A program made the translations under genes and the position numbers. The notes beneath the pieces were generated by a model. The model searched no databases. It had not been told where the DNA came from and saw nothing but the letters and a program-made list of their open reading frames with translations. A stretch of 64,000 nt of DNA, from the NCBI RefSeq assembly GCF_001905885.1, contig NZ_LIYH01000006.1:186001-250000 (forward strand), written 5' to 3'. Source of the stretch: Streptomyces sp. CB03234. Lineage in GTDB: Bacteria > Actinomycetota > Actinomycetes > Streptomycetales > Streptomycetaceae. This document shows, piece after piece, positions 24,475 to 32,429 of this stretch (the first letter of the stretch is position 1; each line of letters opens with the position of its first letter).

Positions 24475-24872
24475 GCGACCACATCAGTTCCGTCGTCCTG
24501 GACTCGGAGGGCCTGTCGGCTTGGATCACACGGGACCGGAAGGTCACATCGAAGATCCAGGTCTTCTACGACGTGGGCGCCAGGCTTGTGGTCTGCGCCA
24601 ACACCATCGTCGAGGTGATGTACGACGGGGTGAACCTTCCTCGGCTTCAGTGGTTGCTGTCGCGGGTGAAGGTCGAACCCGTCACCGAGCAGTCCGCCAA
24701 GGCCGCAGCGCGGCTGCTCAAGGACACCGGGCTGCACGGCCACAAGTACGCCATCGACGCGACCGTCGCCGAGATGGCGCTGCGCCAGCCGGGGCCTGTC
24801 TTCATGCTCACCTCGGACATCGACGACATGTCCCGCCTCTGCGGTGATCGAGTCCAGCTCGTCAGCCTCTGA
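24471..24872 (+). CDS. PIN-domain toxin (VapC type)
   Basis: 133 residues from TTG at 24471. The acidic residues of a PIN nuclease are in place: VVLDSEGLSAW (first Asp), NTIVEVMY (Glu), YAIDATVAEMA (Asp) and MLTSDIDDM (last Asp). It probably cleaves RNA when freed from its antitoxin. The TTG start overlapping the antitoxin TGA repeats the layout of the 12.2-12.8 kb pair, but the two toxins share little sequence. Confidence 0.85.
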   Translation: MSDHISSVVLDSEGLSAWITRDRKVTSKIQVFYDVGARLVVCANTIVEVMYDGVNLPRLQWLLSRVKVEPVTEQSAKAAARLLKDTGLHGHKYAIDATVAEMALRQPGPVFMLTSDIDDMSRLCGDRVQLVSL

Positions 24873-24888
24873 CGACGCGCACGAATGC

Positions 24889-24924
24889 GAACGGCGCCGC
24901 CCCGCGCAGGGGTCGGCGCCGTTC
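24889..24924. terminator. Bidirectional hairpin between toxin and citrate synthase genes
   Basis: GAACGGCGCCG (24889-24899) and its reverse complement (24914-24924) form an 11-bp stem with a 14-base loop, between two converging genes. Confidence 0.75.
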
Positions 24925-24940
24925 CCGTACGTACGGCCGG

Positions 24941-26041
24941 TCAGCCGGCGATGTCCTCGTACCCGGCGATCTCGCGCGGGCTGCGGGAACCCGGCCCCAC
25001 GTAACGGGCCGAGGGCCGCACCAGGCGGCCGGTGCGCTTCTGCTCCAGGATGTGGGCCGACCAGCCGGCCGTGCGGGCGCAGGTGAACATGGACGTGAAC
25101 ATGTGCGCCGGGACCTCCGCGAAGTCCAGCACGATCGCCGCCCAGAACTCGACGTTCGTCGCCAGGACCCGGTCCGGGCGGCGGGCGTGCAGCTCCTCCA
25201 GGGCGGCCTTCTCCAGCGCCTCCGCCACCTCGAAGCGCGGTGCGCCCAGCTCCTTGGCGGTGCGGCGCAGGACGCGGGCGCGCGGGTCCTCGGCGCGGTA
25301 GACGCGGTGACCGAAGCCCATCAGGCGCTCGCCCTTGTCCAGGGCCTGGCGGACGTACGCGCCGGCGTCACCGGTGCGCTCGATCTCCTCGATCATGCCG
25401 AGGACGCGGGACGGCGCCCCGCCGTGCAGCGGGCCCGACATGGCGCCGACGGCGCCCGACAGGGCGGCCGCCACGTCCGCGCCCGTGGAGGCGATGACGC
25501 GGGCGGTGAAGGTCGAGGCGTTCATGCCGTGCTCGGCGGCGGACGTCCAGTACGCGTCGACGGCCTTGACGTGCTTGGGGTCCGGCTCGCCGCGCCAGCG
25601 GATCATGAACCGCTCGACGACCGACTGCGCCTTGTCGATCTCGCTCTGCGGGACCATCGGCAGGCCCTGCCCGCGCGCCGACTGGGCGACGTAGGACAGC
25701 GCCATGACCGCCGCCCGCGCGAGGTCGTCACGGGCCTGCTCCTCGTCGATGTCGAGCAGCGGTTTCAGGCCCCACACGGGCGCGAGCATGGCGAGCGCGG
25801 ACTGCACGTCGACGCGGATGTCACCGGAGTGCACCGGGATCGGGAACGGCTCGGCGGGCGGCAGACCCGGGTTGAACGCCCCGTCGACCAGCAGGCCCCA
25901 CACGTTGCCGAAGGAGACCTGACCCACCAGGTCCTCGATGTCGACGCCGCGGTACCGGAGCGCGCCGCCTTCCTTGTCCGGTTCGGCGATCTCCGTCTCG
26001 AACGCGACGACTCCTTCGAGTCCGGGTACGAAGTCGGACAT
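24941..26041 (-). CDS. Citrate synthase (second, short type)
   Basis: 366 residues, ATG at 26041. Type I citrate synthase fold: GALRYRGVDIEDL near the start, EHGMNASTFTARVIAST, GAMSGPLHGGAPSRV and MGFGHRVYR carry the substrate-binding His residues, and LDFAEVP the later acidic region. It joins acetyl-CoA or propionyl-CoA to oxaloacetate; a 2-methylcitrate synthase role cannot be excluded. It is divergent from pdxH. Confidence 0.92.
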   Translation of the reverse strand: MSDFVPGLEGVVAFETEIAEPDKEGGALRYRGVDIEDLVGQVSFGNVWGLLVDGAFNPGLPPAEPFPIPVHSGDIRVDVQSALAMLAPVWGLKPLLDIDEEQARDDLARAAVMALSYVAQSARGQGLPMVPQSEIDKAQSVVERFMIRWRGEPDPKHVKAVDAYWTSAAEHGMNASTFTARVIASTGADVAAALSGAVGAMSGPLHGGAPSRVLGMIEEIERTGDAGAYVRQALDKGERLMGFGHRVYRAEDPRARVLRRTAKELGAPRFEVAEALEKAALEELHARRPDRVLATNVEFWAAIVLDFAEVPAHMFTSMFTCARTAGWSAHILEQKRTGRLVRPSARYVGPGSRSPREIAGYEDIAG

Positions 26042-26266
26042 CAGGCGGCTCCTCGTGAGGTGTGTCTTCCGGTGGTGCGGTGATGCCCCGTAAGGCTGGT
26101 GGTCATCCTCACCGTCGTAGGGAGGGAACAGTGACCCAGCGCATGAGTCTGTCGGGTTCCCCCGATGCGGGGAAGCGTGACATCCGGCACACTCCGCCGA
26201 ACCGGTCAGGGAGGATTAGTGGCACGCGGTGCCGGGCAAACTGGGGTGCTACGGCAGGATGGCCTT

Positions 26267-26935
26267 GTGACAGACGCTCTGGACCCCTCAGCTCTCGATC
26301 CCGCCGACATGCGCGAGCAGTACCGCACCGCCGAGTTCCTGGAGGCGGACCTCGCGGCCGACCCCATGGAGCAGTTCGCGCGCTGGTTCAAGGAGGCGGC
26401 CGACAGCGCCGCGGTCGTCGAGCCGAACGCCATGATCGTCTCGACGGCGACGCCCGGCGGCCGGCCCTCGTCGCGGACCGTGCTGCTGAAGCACTACGAC
26501 GAGCGGGGCTTCGTCTTCTTCACCAACTACGGCTCCCGCAAGGGCTCGGAGCTGGACTCCAACCCGTACGTCTCGCTCCTCTTCCCCTGGCACCCGGTCG
26601 CCCGCCAGGTCCTCGTCACCGGCACGGCGACCCGCGTCGGGCGCGACGAGACGGCCGCCTACTTCCGTACCCGCCCGCACGGCTCCCAGCTCGGCGCCTG
26701 GGCGAGCGAGCAGTCGTCGGTGATCGCCTCCCGGGCCGAGCTGCTCGCCCGGTACGAGGAGCTCGCGGCCCGCTACCCGGAGGGCGAGCAGGTCCCGGTC
26801 CCGCCCCACTGGGGCGGCTTCCGGGTCGCCCCGGACACGGTCGAGTTCTGGCAGGGCCACGAGAACCGGCTGCACGACCGGCTGCGGTATGTACGGGACG
26901 GAGAGGCGTGGCGGGTCGAGCGGCTGGCGCCGTAG
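26267..26935 (+). CDS. pdxH: Pyridoxine/pyridoxamine 5'-phosphate oxidase
   Basis: 222 residues from GTG at 26267. Hallmarks: MREQYRTAEFLEADLAADPMEQF, PSSRTVLLKHYDERGFVFFTNYGSRKG (FMN binding), GSQLGAWASEQSS, and the C-terminal PHWGGFRVAPDTVEFWQG with RLHDRL. It makes pyridoxal phosphate, the cofactor also used by serC in this window. The frame is open upstream, but family alignment supports this start. CAGGAT lies exactly six bases before the GTG, so the mRNA may be leaderless. Confidence 0.94.
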   Translation: MTDALDPSALDPADMREQYRTAEFLEADLAADPMEQFARWFKEAADSAAVVEPNAMIVSTATPGGRPSSRTVLLKHYDERGFVFFTNYGSRKGSELDSNPYVSLLFPWHPVARQVLVTGTATRVGRDETAAYFRTRPHGSQLGAWASEQSSVIASRAELLARYEELAARYPEGEQVPVPPHWGGFRVAPDTVEFWQGHENRLHDRLRYVRDGEAWRVERLAP

Positions 26936-26950
26936 GGCCCGGGGCGAGCC

Positions 26951-27319
26951 TCAGGAGAGGTCGACGGAGGCCAGCAGCGGTCCCGCCACCGCCAGTGCGT
27001 ACTGGACGACCACCGCCCCGCACCGCACACCGTGGTCCACCGCGTCACGGGGCAGGCACAGCGCCCACAGCCCCACGAGGCCGGACAGGCCCAGCGACCA
27101 CATGGCGAGTTCCGTCATGGGGCCGCTCGCCCCGTCGCCCCCGAACGCCTGGTGCAGCACGATGGCGAGCGTGCCGACGAACGTGACCGCGAGCAGCAGC
27201 AGCCCGATCCCGGCGAAGACGCGTACGGCCCCGGTGCTGGGCGCGAAGGGGTCGTGCGGCCGAGGAGCGGTCTTTGTCTCTGCCTCTGTCCCGGCCTTGG
27301 CCGAGTCGGTTGCGTTCAT
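26951..27319 (-). CDS. Small membrane protein with four-helix-like pattern, unknown function
   Basis: 122 residues from ATG at 27319 (another ATG three codons upstream, at 27328, is possible; neither has a clear ribosome binding site). An N-terminal polar, Thr/Ala/Lys-rich stretch of ~30 residues is followed by hydrophobic segments: VFAGIGLLLLAVTFVGTLAIVL, MTELAMWSLGLSGLVGLWAL, and AVVVQYALAVAGPLLA. No family recognised. It is of note because it lies downstream of the structured leader at 27422-27655, which appears to control it. Confidence 0.65.
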   Translation of the reverse strand: MNATDSAKAGTEAETKTAPRPHDPFAPSTGAVRVFAGIGLLLLAVTFVGTLAIVLHQAFGGDGASGPMTELAMWSLGLSGLVGLWALCLPRDAVDHGVRCGAVVVQYALAVAGPLLASVDLS

Positions 27320-27421
27320 GCCGGCCATCGTGGCCGCCGCCGGGCGCGGCGGACATCGTCCCAGGTACTCAGAGCCGCACACGCGTACGCACGCGTACGT
27401 ACTCAGGCCACGGTCACGCGG

Positions 27422-27505
27422 CAAGCAGAAACCCGCGGGCTCTGGCTCTCCTGACGGAGAGGCCGGCCGGATGTGCCGGCGAGCCCGCGGGTCGGTGACT
27501 GCTTG
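27422..27505 (-). ncRNA. Perfect three-way-junction RNA element in the leader
   Basis: A 12-bp stem P1 (27431-27442 with 27481-27492) encloses two hairpins, CTCTCC-TGAC-GGAGAG (27446-27461) and GCCGGC-N7-GCCGGC (27462-27480), with only three unpaired bases (27443-27445) at the junction. Outside P1, CAAGCAG (27422-27428) can pair with CTGCTTG (27499-27505). All pairings are Watson-Crick. The minus strand is preferred because of the promoter at 27627-27655, though stems are symmetrical. It resembles a riboswitch aptamer or terminator; I recognise no Rfam family. Confidence 0.6.
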
Positions 27506-27570
27506 GATTGCGGCAGGAGGCCTGCCGGCATTGCACAGAGTGCGACGGCAGGCCTCAGCCCGCAGTCACC
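27494..27570 (-). ncRNA. Long composite hairpin overlapping the small leader ORF
   Basis: Two stacked stems: GAGGCCTGCCG (27517-27527) with its complement (27546-27556), 11 bp; and GGTGACTGC (27494-27502) with GCAGTCACC (27562-27570), 9 bp. The lower stem shares bases 27499-27502 with the CTGCTTG arm of the three-way element, so the two structures exclude each other. The 5' arm on the minus strand lies in the last codons of the small ORF. Confidence 0.6.
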
Positions 27571-27593
27571 TCACGCATCCGAAAAGAAACCAC
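27555..27593 (-). CDS. 12-codon leader peptide candidate
   Basis: GTG at 27593, reading V V S F R M R E V T A G, then TGA. An extended Shine-Dalgarno (AGAAAGGAGGTGATCC, complement of plus 27598-27613) ends four bases upstream and matches the 16S 3' end without a mismatch. The end of this ORF covers one arm of the long hairpin, so ribosome movement would change the RNA fold. It is too short to identify by homology. Confidence 0.5.
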   Translation of the reverse strand: MVSFRMREVTAG

Positions 27594-27626
27594 TTCCGGA
27601 TCACCTCCTTTCTTCGTGTGCCCCAC

Positions 27627-27655
27627 ACCCTAGGAACGGCTCCCGCGCCCGACAA
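27627..27655 (-). promoter_or_regulatory. Near-consensus vegetative promoter for the leader RNA
   Basis: On the minus strand TTGTCG (27655 down to 27650), 17 bases, TAGGGT (27632 down to 27627). Transcription would start near 27620, about seven bases before the strong Shine-Dalgarno. One of the best HrdB-type matches in the window. Confidence 0.7.
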
Positions 27656-27769
27656 CCGGTTTTTGGGCCGGGTCGATTTCCGGGAACGGGGTGTGTTCTG
27701 AGTCACGTTCCAGTTGAATGACCGGGCGTGCAGCTGCACGTGTGGACACGTCCTGCAGGGGGTGCCGGG
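27656..27769. promoter_or_regulatory. Upstream region of the PAS/GAF gene with palindromes
   Basis: Contains GGAACG (27683-27688) and CGTTCC (27706-27711) as an inverted repeat, then the perfect 14-bp palindrome CGTGCAGCTGCACG (27727-27740), overlapped by CGTGT-GG-ACACG (27739-27750). These are candidate operators; no clear -35/-10 pair is seen on the plus strand. Confidence 0.35.
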
Positions 27770-29134
27770 ATGAGTGCGTCCAGGAGCGAGACCACCAGTG
27801 CTCTGGGACCCGACGAGCCCGACCGGGCCGCCGGGTCCGGCCGGGTCGGCGGGCCGGACGACCGGGTCGAGGCCGGGGCGGATCTGCTCGCCGCGCTGCT
27901 CGACGGGATGGACGCCGCGCTGTGCGCGTTCGACGCGGACGGGACGATCACCCACTGGAACCGCGAGGCCGAGCGGATCCTCGGGTGGAGCGCCGAGGAG
28001 GCCGTCGGACGGCGCGGGTTCGCCGGGTGGGCCGTGCGCAGCGCGGACGCCGACGACGTACACCGGCGCCTGATGGCCGTCATGGACGCGCCCGGCCGCC
28101 AGGTCAACGAATTCGCCCTCCTGCGCAAGGACGGCGGACGGGTGCTCGTGCGGACGCAGTCGGCCGGGGTGCGGGGCGCGGACGGCCGGCCCGCCGGCGT
28201 GTACTGCGCGTTCAGCGAGGTGCACGCCCAGATCGACCTGGAGCGGTCGATCGCGCTGAGCGAGGCCCTGTTCGAGGACGCGTCCTGGGGCGTCGTCCTG
28301 GTCGACGTGGACCTCCGGCCGACCATCGTGAACGCCCACGCCGCGCGGGCGCTGGGCTGCGGCCGTACGACGCTGCTCGGGCGGCCGCTCGGCGAACTGG
28401 TCGTCCAGGGTGTGGAGGAACTGGAGGGCGCCCTGCACCACGTCCTGGCGGAGGGCGCGCCCAGGGCGCTGGTCGAACTGTGGGTGACGCTCCGGACGCC
28501 GGAGGGCGAGCGGCGGCGCTGCTGGCGCAGTGGGTTCCTGCGGCTGGCGTCGCCGCTCGCGGAGGAGCCGGTGCCGCTGGGCGTCGGCTGGCTGTTCCAG
28601 GACGTGACGGACGCGAAGCTGGCGGAACAGGAGGCCGACCGGCTGCGGTTCCGGTCCAGCCAGCTGCACCGGGCGGGCAACGCCGCCGCGGAGTGCGAGG
28701 ACCCGATGGAGGCGGCGGTCACCTACCTGGACTTCGCGCTGGCCGGGTTCGCCGACCACGTGGTGGTGGACCTGTTCCAGGGCGACCGGCTCGTCCGGGC
28801 GGCCGCCTCCCCGCCCGGCGCGCCGGGCCCGGTGGCCCGCCTGGCGGGCGCGGGCATCCCGGTGCGGTACGCGGCGCGGCACCCCGCGATGCAGGCGGTG
28901 GAGCGGGCCGGTTCGGTACGGGCGAGCGCGTCCTCGGAGTCGTGGGCGGCCGACCGCCAGTGGCCCGGGGACGCGGCCCACGCCCTGTGCGCGGTGCTCC
29001 GCAGCCGTGGCCGGACGCTCGGCGTCGTGACCTTCCTCCGCTCGGGCAGCCGCCCCGCCTTCGAGCGCCCGGACGCGCTGTACGCGGAGAGCGTCGCGGT
29101 CCGGGTGGCGGCGGCGATCGACCTGGCGGGGTAA
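27770..29134 (+). CDS. PAS-PAS-GAF sensory protein without an output domain
   Basis: 454 residues, ATG at 27770 after GCAGGGGG. Residues ~35-160 form a PAS domain (LLDGMDAALCAFDADGTITHWNREAERILGWS, then a PAC-like KDGGRVLVRTQSAGVR), residues ~165-300 a second PAS (FEDASWGVVLVDVDLRPTIVN), and residues ~300-454 a GAF-like domain (DPMEAAVTYLDFALAGFADHVVVDLF). Many actinobacterial homologues continue into a SpoIIE phosphatase; here the chain stops after the GAF. It may act by partner binding. Monocistronic by context. Confidence 0.82.
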   Translation: MSASRSETTSALGPDEPDRAAGSGRVGGPDDRVEAGADLLAALLDGMDAALCAFDADGTITHWNREAERILGWSAEEAVGRRGFAGWAVRSADADDVHRRLMAVMDAPGRQVNEFALLRKDGGRVLVRTQSAGVRGADGRPAGVYCAFSEVHAQIDLERSIALSEALFEDASWGVVLVDVDLRPTIVNAHAARALGCGRTTLLGRPLGELVVQGVEELEGALHHVLAEGAPRALVELWVTLRTPEGERRRCWRSGFLRLASPLAEEPVPLGVGWLFQDVTDAKLAEQEADRLRFRSSQLHRAGNAAAECEDPMEAAVTYLDFALAGFADHVVVDLFQGDRLVRAAASPPGAPGPVARLAGAGIPVRYAARHPAMQAVERAGSVRASASSESWAADRQWPGDAAHALCAVLRSRGRTLGVVTFLRSGSRPAFERPDALYAESVAVRVAAAIDLAG

Positions 29135-29491
29135 CCCCCACCGCCCCCGCCGCTGCGGGCCCCGCCCCGCGCCCGGTGTGGGCAGCCGCCCCGCCGTCGG
29201 GGTCCCGCTCCCGCTACGTTGTGGGCAGTCGTTCCGCAGGGCGGAACGGGTGGGCACAACGGAACCGGGGCGGCGCCCTTTCTCGGTGCCCCACGGGGCG
29301 GTGCCTGTTCCCGGTGCCCCCAGGCGCGGTGCCCGAGCGGCGGCTACCCCCGGTGGGTGGGGGCGGGGCCCCTCCGGGCTCACCTCCTCGAGGCCGGCGG
29401 CCTCGGGCCCCGGCACGCGAGCCCACCCGGCGCCGCCAGCCGGGCGACCCTGCACGGCCCCGCCCCGGCCGCCGTACGGCGAACGGACCGC
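29135..29491. other. 357-bp gene-free convergent region
   Basis: Apart from the repeat at 29218-29260, this G+C-rich spacer between the PAS gene and the ABC exporter operon holds only short Cys/Gly-type composition ORFs and GGTGCC-rich stretches at 29285-29335. I see no gene here. Confidence 0.6.
29218..29260. repeat. Palindromic intergenic repeat of a type common in Streptomyces
   Basis: GTTGTG ... CGTTCCGC-AGG-GCGGAACG ... CACAAC forms a two-level inverted repeat. From memory this unit recurs between genes in many Streptomyces genomes, usually at gene ends. It may act as a terminator. Confidence 0.6.
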
Positions 29492-30694
29492 CTACCCCGC
29501 GTGCAGCGCCAGCGTCGGGGACAGGCGGGACGCCCGCACCGCCGGGTAGAGCCCGGCCACCGTGCCGATGGCGAGCGTCGCGCCGAAGCCGCCGCCGACC
29601 GCCCAGGGCGGTACGACCCACGGCAGGCCGCCAGACGCGGCGTACGCGCCCGTGGCGGCCGCGCCGAGCGCCACGCCCGCCAGGCCGCCGAGGCCCGACA
29701 GCATCAGCGACTCGGTGACGAACTGGATCCGGATCTGGCCCCGCGTCGCGCCCAGCGAGCGGCGCAGCCCGATCTCGTGGCGCCGCTCCAGCACGGAGAT
29801 GATCATGGTGTTGGCCACCCCGACCCCGCCGACCAACAGCGCGATCCCGCCCAGTCCGAGCAGCAGCGTCGAGAAGGCGCCCTCCGTCGCCGCCTTGGCG
29901 CGCAGCGCCGACGAGGGGTCGGTGACCCGGACGTTCTGCGGGTTCCGCGGGTCGACCGTGGACGCCAGCAGGGACCGCACGGACGCCACCGACGCGTCCG
30001 TGGACCGCTCGTACACCGACGTGGGGTGCCCGTCGAAGCCGAGCAGCCGTTCCGCCGCCGCCCAGCCCACCAGGGCGGACCGTTCGATCTCGGGGGCGAG
30101 GGGCAGCGGGTCGAGGATGCCGACGACCGTGAAGTACCGGTCGCCGAGCCATACCTGCCGCCCCGGTTCGCTGATGCCGAGCCGCTGGGCGGTGACGTGG
30201 CCCAGCACCACCGACGGGTAGCGGCCGTTGGCGTCGTTCAGCCACGTCCCGCGGCCGACCGAGCCGCGCAGCACCTTCAGCAGGTCCTCGGTGGCGGCCT
30301 TCACCGCGATGCCGCTCGTCTCCTCCTCCGGGATCTTCTCGGAGCGGCGCACCGACCGGGCCACGTCGCCCGTCGCGCCGACCTGCTGTACGCCGTCGAT
30401 GCGGCCGACCATGCCGGGCGCGTCCTTGGGCAGCTTGACGTCCTGTCCGGCGAACATCGACTCGCCGGGCGTCGCCACCAGAATGTTGGTGCCGAGCGCG
30501 TCGAGCTGCCGCATCAGCTGCGCCTTGCTGGACGCGGAGATGCCCACGACCGCGATCATCGTGGCGATGCCGATGGCGATGCCGAGCGCGGACAGCACGA
30601 TCCGCACCGGCCGGCTGCGCAGCCCGGCGGCGCCGACGTGCAGGACGTCGCGGGGCCCGAGCCGGGCGGCCTTCAGGCGCGTACGAGAGGGCAT
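29492..30694 (-). CDS. MacB/FtsX-type ABC transporter permease
   Basis: 400 residues, ATG at 30694. One N-terminal membrane helix (VLSALGIAIGIATMIAVVGI, residues ~33-52), a ~210-residue extracytoplasmic MacB-type domain, then three C-terminal helices (TLLLGLGGIALLVGGVGVANTM, MLSGLGGLAGVALGAAATGAYA, GGGFGATLAIGTVAGLYPAV) with the ERRHEIGLRRSLGATRGQIRIQF coupling segment. Works with the ATPase gene upstream (TGATG overlap) and the adaptor. Confidence 0.9.
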   Translation of the reverse strand: MPSRTRLKAARLGPRDVLHVGAAGLRSRPVRIVLSALGIAIGIATMIAVVGISASSKAQLMRQLDALGTNILVATPGESMFAGQDVKLPKDAPGMVGRIDGVQQVGATGDVARSVRRSEKIPEEETSGIAVKAATEDLLKVLRGSVGRGTWLNDANGRYPSVVLGHVTAQRLGISEPGRQVWLGDRYFTVVGILDPLPLAPEIERSALVGWAAAERLLGFDGHPTSVYERSTDASVASVRSLLASTVDPRNPQNVRVTDPSSALRAKAATEGAFSTLLLGLGGIALLVGGVGVANTMIISVLERRHEIGLRRSLGATRGQIRIQFVTESLMLSGLGGLAGVALGAAATGAYAASGGLPWVVPPWAVGGGFGATLAIGTVAGLYPAVRASRLSPTLALHAG

Positions 30695-31377
30695 CAGGCC
30701 GCCACCTTCCGTACGTCCGCGACGATCCGGCCGTCCCGGATGCGTACCTGGCGCGGGAGCCGAGCCGCGATCTCCGTGTCGTGGGTGATGACGGCGATGG
30801 TGGCGCCCTCCGCGTTGAGGGCGTGCAGCAGCTCCATGACGGCCTCGCCGGAGGCCGTGTCGAGCGCACCGGTGGGCTCGTCGGCGAGCAGGAGGTCCGG
30901 GCGGCCGACGACGGCCCGGGCGATGGCGACGCGCTGCTTCTGCCCGCCGGACAGCTCGTGCGGCCGGTGTTCCAGCCGGTCGGCCAGCCCGACGCGGGCC
31001 AGCGCCTCGGCGGCGAGGGCGCGTCTGCGGGCCCGGGGCAGGCCGGAGTAGAGGAGCCCTTCGGCGACGTTGTCGCGGGCGCTGACGCCCGGCACCAGGT
31101 GGAACGCCTGGAAGACGAACCCGATGTGCCGGGCGCGCAGCGCCGACAGGCGCCGGTCGGACAGGGCGGCGACATCGTGCCCGGCGATCTCCACGCGCCC
31201 CGCCGTCGGCCGGTCGAGCGTGCCGACGACGTGCAGCAGGGTGGACTTGCCGGACCCGGACGGGCCGACGATCCCGACCAGCTCGCCCTGCCCGATGGTC
31301 AGGTCGACGCCGTCGAGCGCGGTGACGCCGCCCGCGTACTCCTTGGTGACGCCGGTCAGCCGTACGACCGTGCTCAT
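30694..31377 (-). CDS. MacB-type ABC transporter ATPase
   Basis: 227 residues, ATG at 31377. Complete nucleotide-binding domain: Walker A GPSGSGKST, Q-loop FVFQAFHL, signature LSGGQKQRVAIARA, Walker B LLLADEPTGALD and H-loop VITHD. The LolD/MacB-like insertions fit. It overlaps the adaptor stop by four bases and the permease start by one, so subunits are made in step. Confidence 0.94.
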   Translation of the reverse strand: MSTVVRLTGVTKEYAGGVTALDGVDLTIGQGELVGIVGPSGSGKSTLLHVVGTLDRPTAGRVEIAGHDVAALSDRRLSALRARHIGFVFQAFHLVPGVSARDNVAEGLLYSGLPRARRRALAAEALARVGLADRLEHRPHELSGGQKQRVAIARAVVGRPDLLLADEPTGALDTASGEAVMELLHALNAEGATIAVITHDTEIAARLPRQVRIRDGRIVADVRKVAA

Positions 31378-32429
31378 ACGGACGGCACCCCGACCTTCAT
31401 GCCTTCGCGCAGCCCGCCGCCGCTGACCTCGACCCTGCCTTCGGCGAACATGCCCAGCTCGACCTTCACGTCCCGGCTGCGGCCGTTCTCGACGACTTCG
31501 ACGCCGAAACCGCCTCCGGGGAGGGCGAGGAGGGCGTTGACGGGGACGGACAGGACGCCTTCGCGGGTCTCGCCGGTGAGGTTCACGGTGACCGGTGACT
31601 GGTCGAAGGCCTTGACCTTGTCCGGGTCGTCGAACGAGACCGTGATGTCGATCTTCGGGGTCTTGTCCTGCGGGTCGTCGCCCGCCTTGGCGGTCTTGCC
31701 GACACCCGTCACCTTTCCGGGCGCGCTGGTGCCGTCCGGGAGGTCGACCGTGACCTTGGTGCCGGTTTTCGCCAGGGACCCGTCGGCGACGGGGAGCTGG
31801 AAGCGTACGACGCGTTCGGCGCCGGTCACGGTGAGGACGGGCCTGCCCGGCCCGACCGGGTCGCCGGGCGCCGCGCCGGTCTCCTTCACGCGGACGGAAC
31901 CGGACGCGAAGGTGATCTGGTCGGGGCCTGTGCGGCCGGTCTGCTTCAGGTCGTGGGACTTCTGCCAGCGCTTGACGGCGTCGGCGGTGCCCTCGGTGTA
32001 CTTCTCGTCGACGGCGAGCCCGGAGCCGTACCCGAGGTCGCGGAGGTTCTCCTCCAGCTCCTCGACGTCCCGGCCCCTGTCGCCGGGCTTCAGCGTCCGG
32101 TACATCGGCCCGCTGCCGTACATCAGCCGGACGGGCCGGCCGTCGACCTCGTACAGCCGCTCGTCGCGCTCGACGGTGGAGCCGGCGCCCGCGATCCAGG
32201 TGAGGGTGCCGGACGGCCCGGCGTTGATCCGGCGTTCCTTGGCGTAGCCGAGGGTGCCGGTCTGCCGGCTGCTGTCCTTCAGGTCGCCGCGCTGGACGGT
32301 GGCGGTCGCGGCCGGGGTCTTCTTGGGGACGGTTTTCTGCTCGGGGGCGCTGTACGCGGTGACGGCGGCCCCGCCGCCCGCCGCCAGGACGATGACGGCG
32401 AGCGCGACGACGAGTCGGCGGCGGGTCAC
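31374..32429 (-). CDS. HlyD-like periplasmic adaptor with peptidoglycan-binding domain
   Basis: 351 residues, ATG at 32429. N-terminal membrane anchor (RLVVALAVIVLAAGGGAAVTAYS), a first half beta-barrel/lipoyl-like part (TVQRGDLKDSSRQTGTLGY), then a PG_binding_1 domain (LKPGDRGRDVEELEENLRDLGY ... AVKRWQKSHDL), and the second half with RPVLTVTGAERVVRFQLP. This arrangement is usual in actinobacterial MacA-like adaptors and would link the exporter to the wall. Overlaps the lipoprotein stop by four bases. Confidence 0.88.
   Translation of the reverse strand: MTRRRLVVALAVIVLAAGGGAAVTAYSAPEQKTVPKKTPAATATVQRGDLKDSSRQTGTLGYAKERRINAGPSGTLTWIAGAGSTVERDERLYEVDGRPVRLMYGSGPMYRTLKPGDRGRDVEELEENLRDLGYGSGLAVDEKYTEGTADAVKRWQKSHDLKQTGRTGPDQITFASGSVRVKETGAAPGDPVGPGRPVLTVTGAERVVRFQLPVADGSLAKTGTKVTVDLPDGTSAPGKVTGVGKTAKAGDDPQDKTPKIDITVSFDDPDKVKAFDQSPVTVNLTGETREGVLSVPVNALLALPGGGFGVEVVENGRSRDVKVELGMFAEGRVEVSGGGLREGMKVGVPSV

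Noticed and set aside
27598..27613. 16S rRNA gene fragment
   Set aside because: Only 16 bases match, with no further rRNA sequence on either side; it works better as a Shine-Dalgarno on the minus strand.
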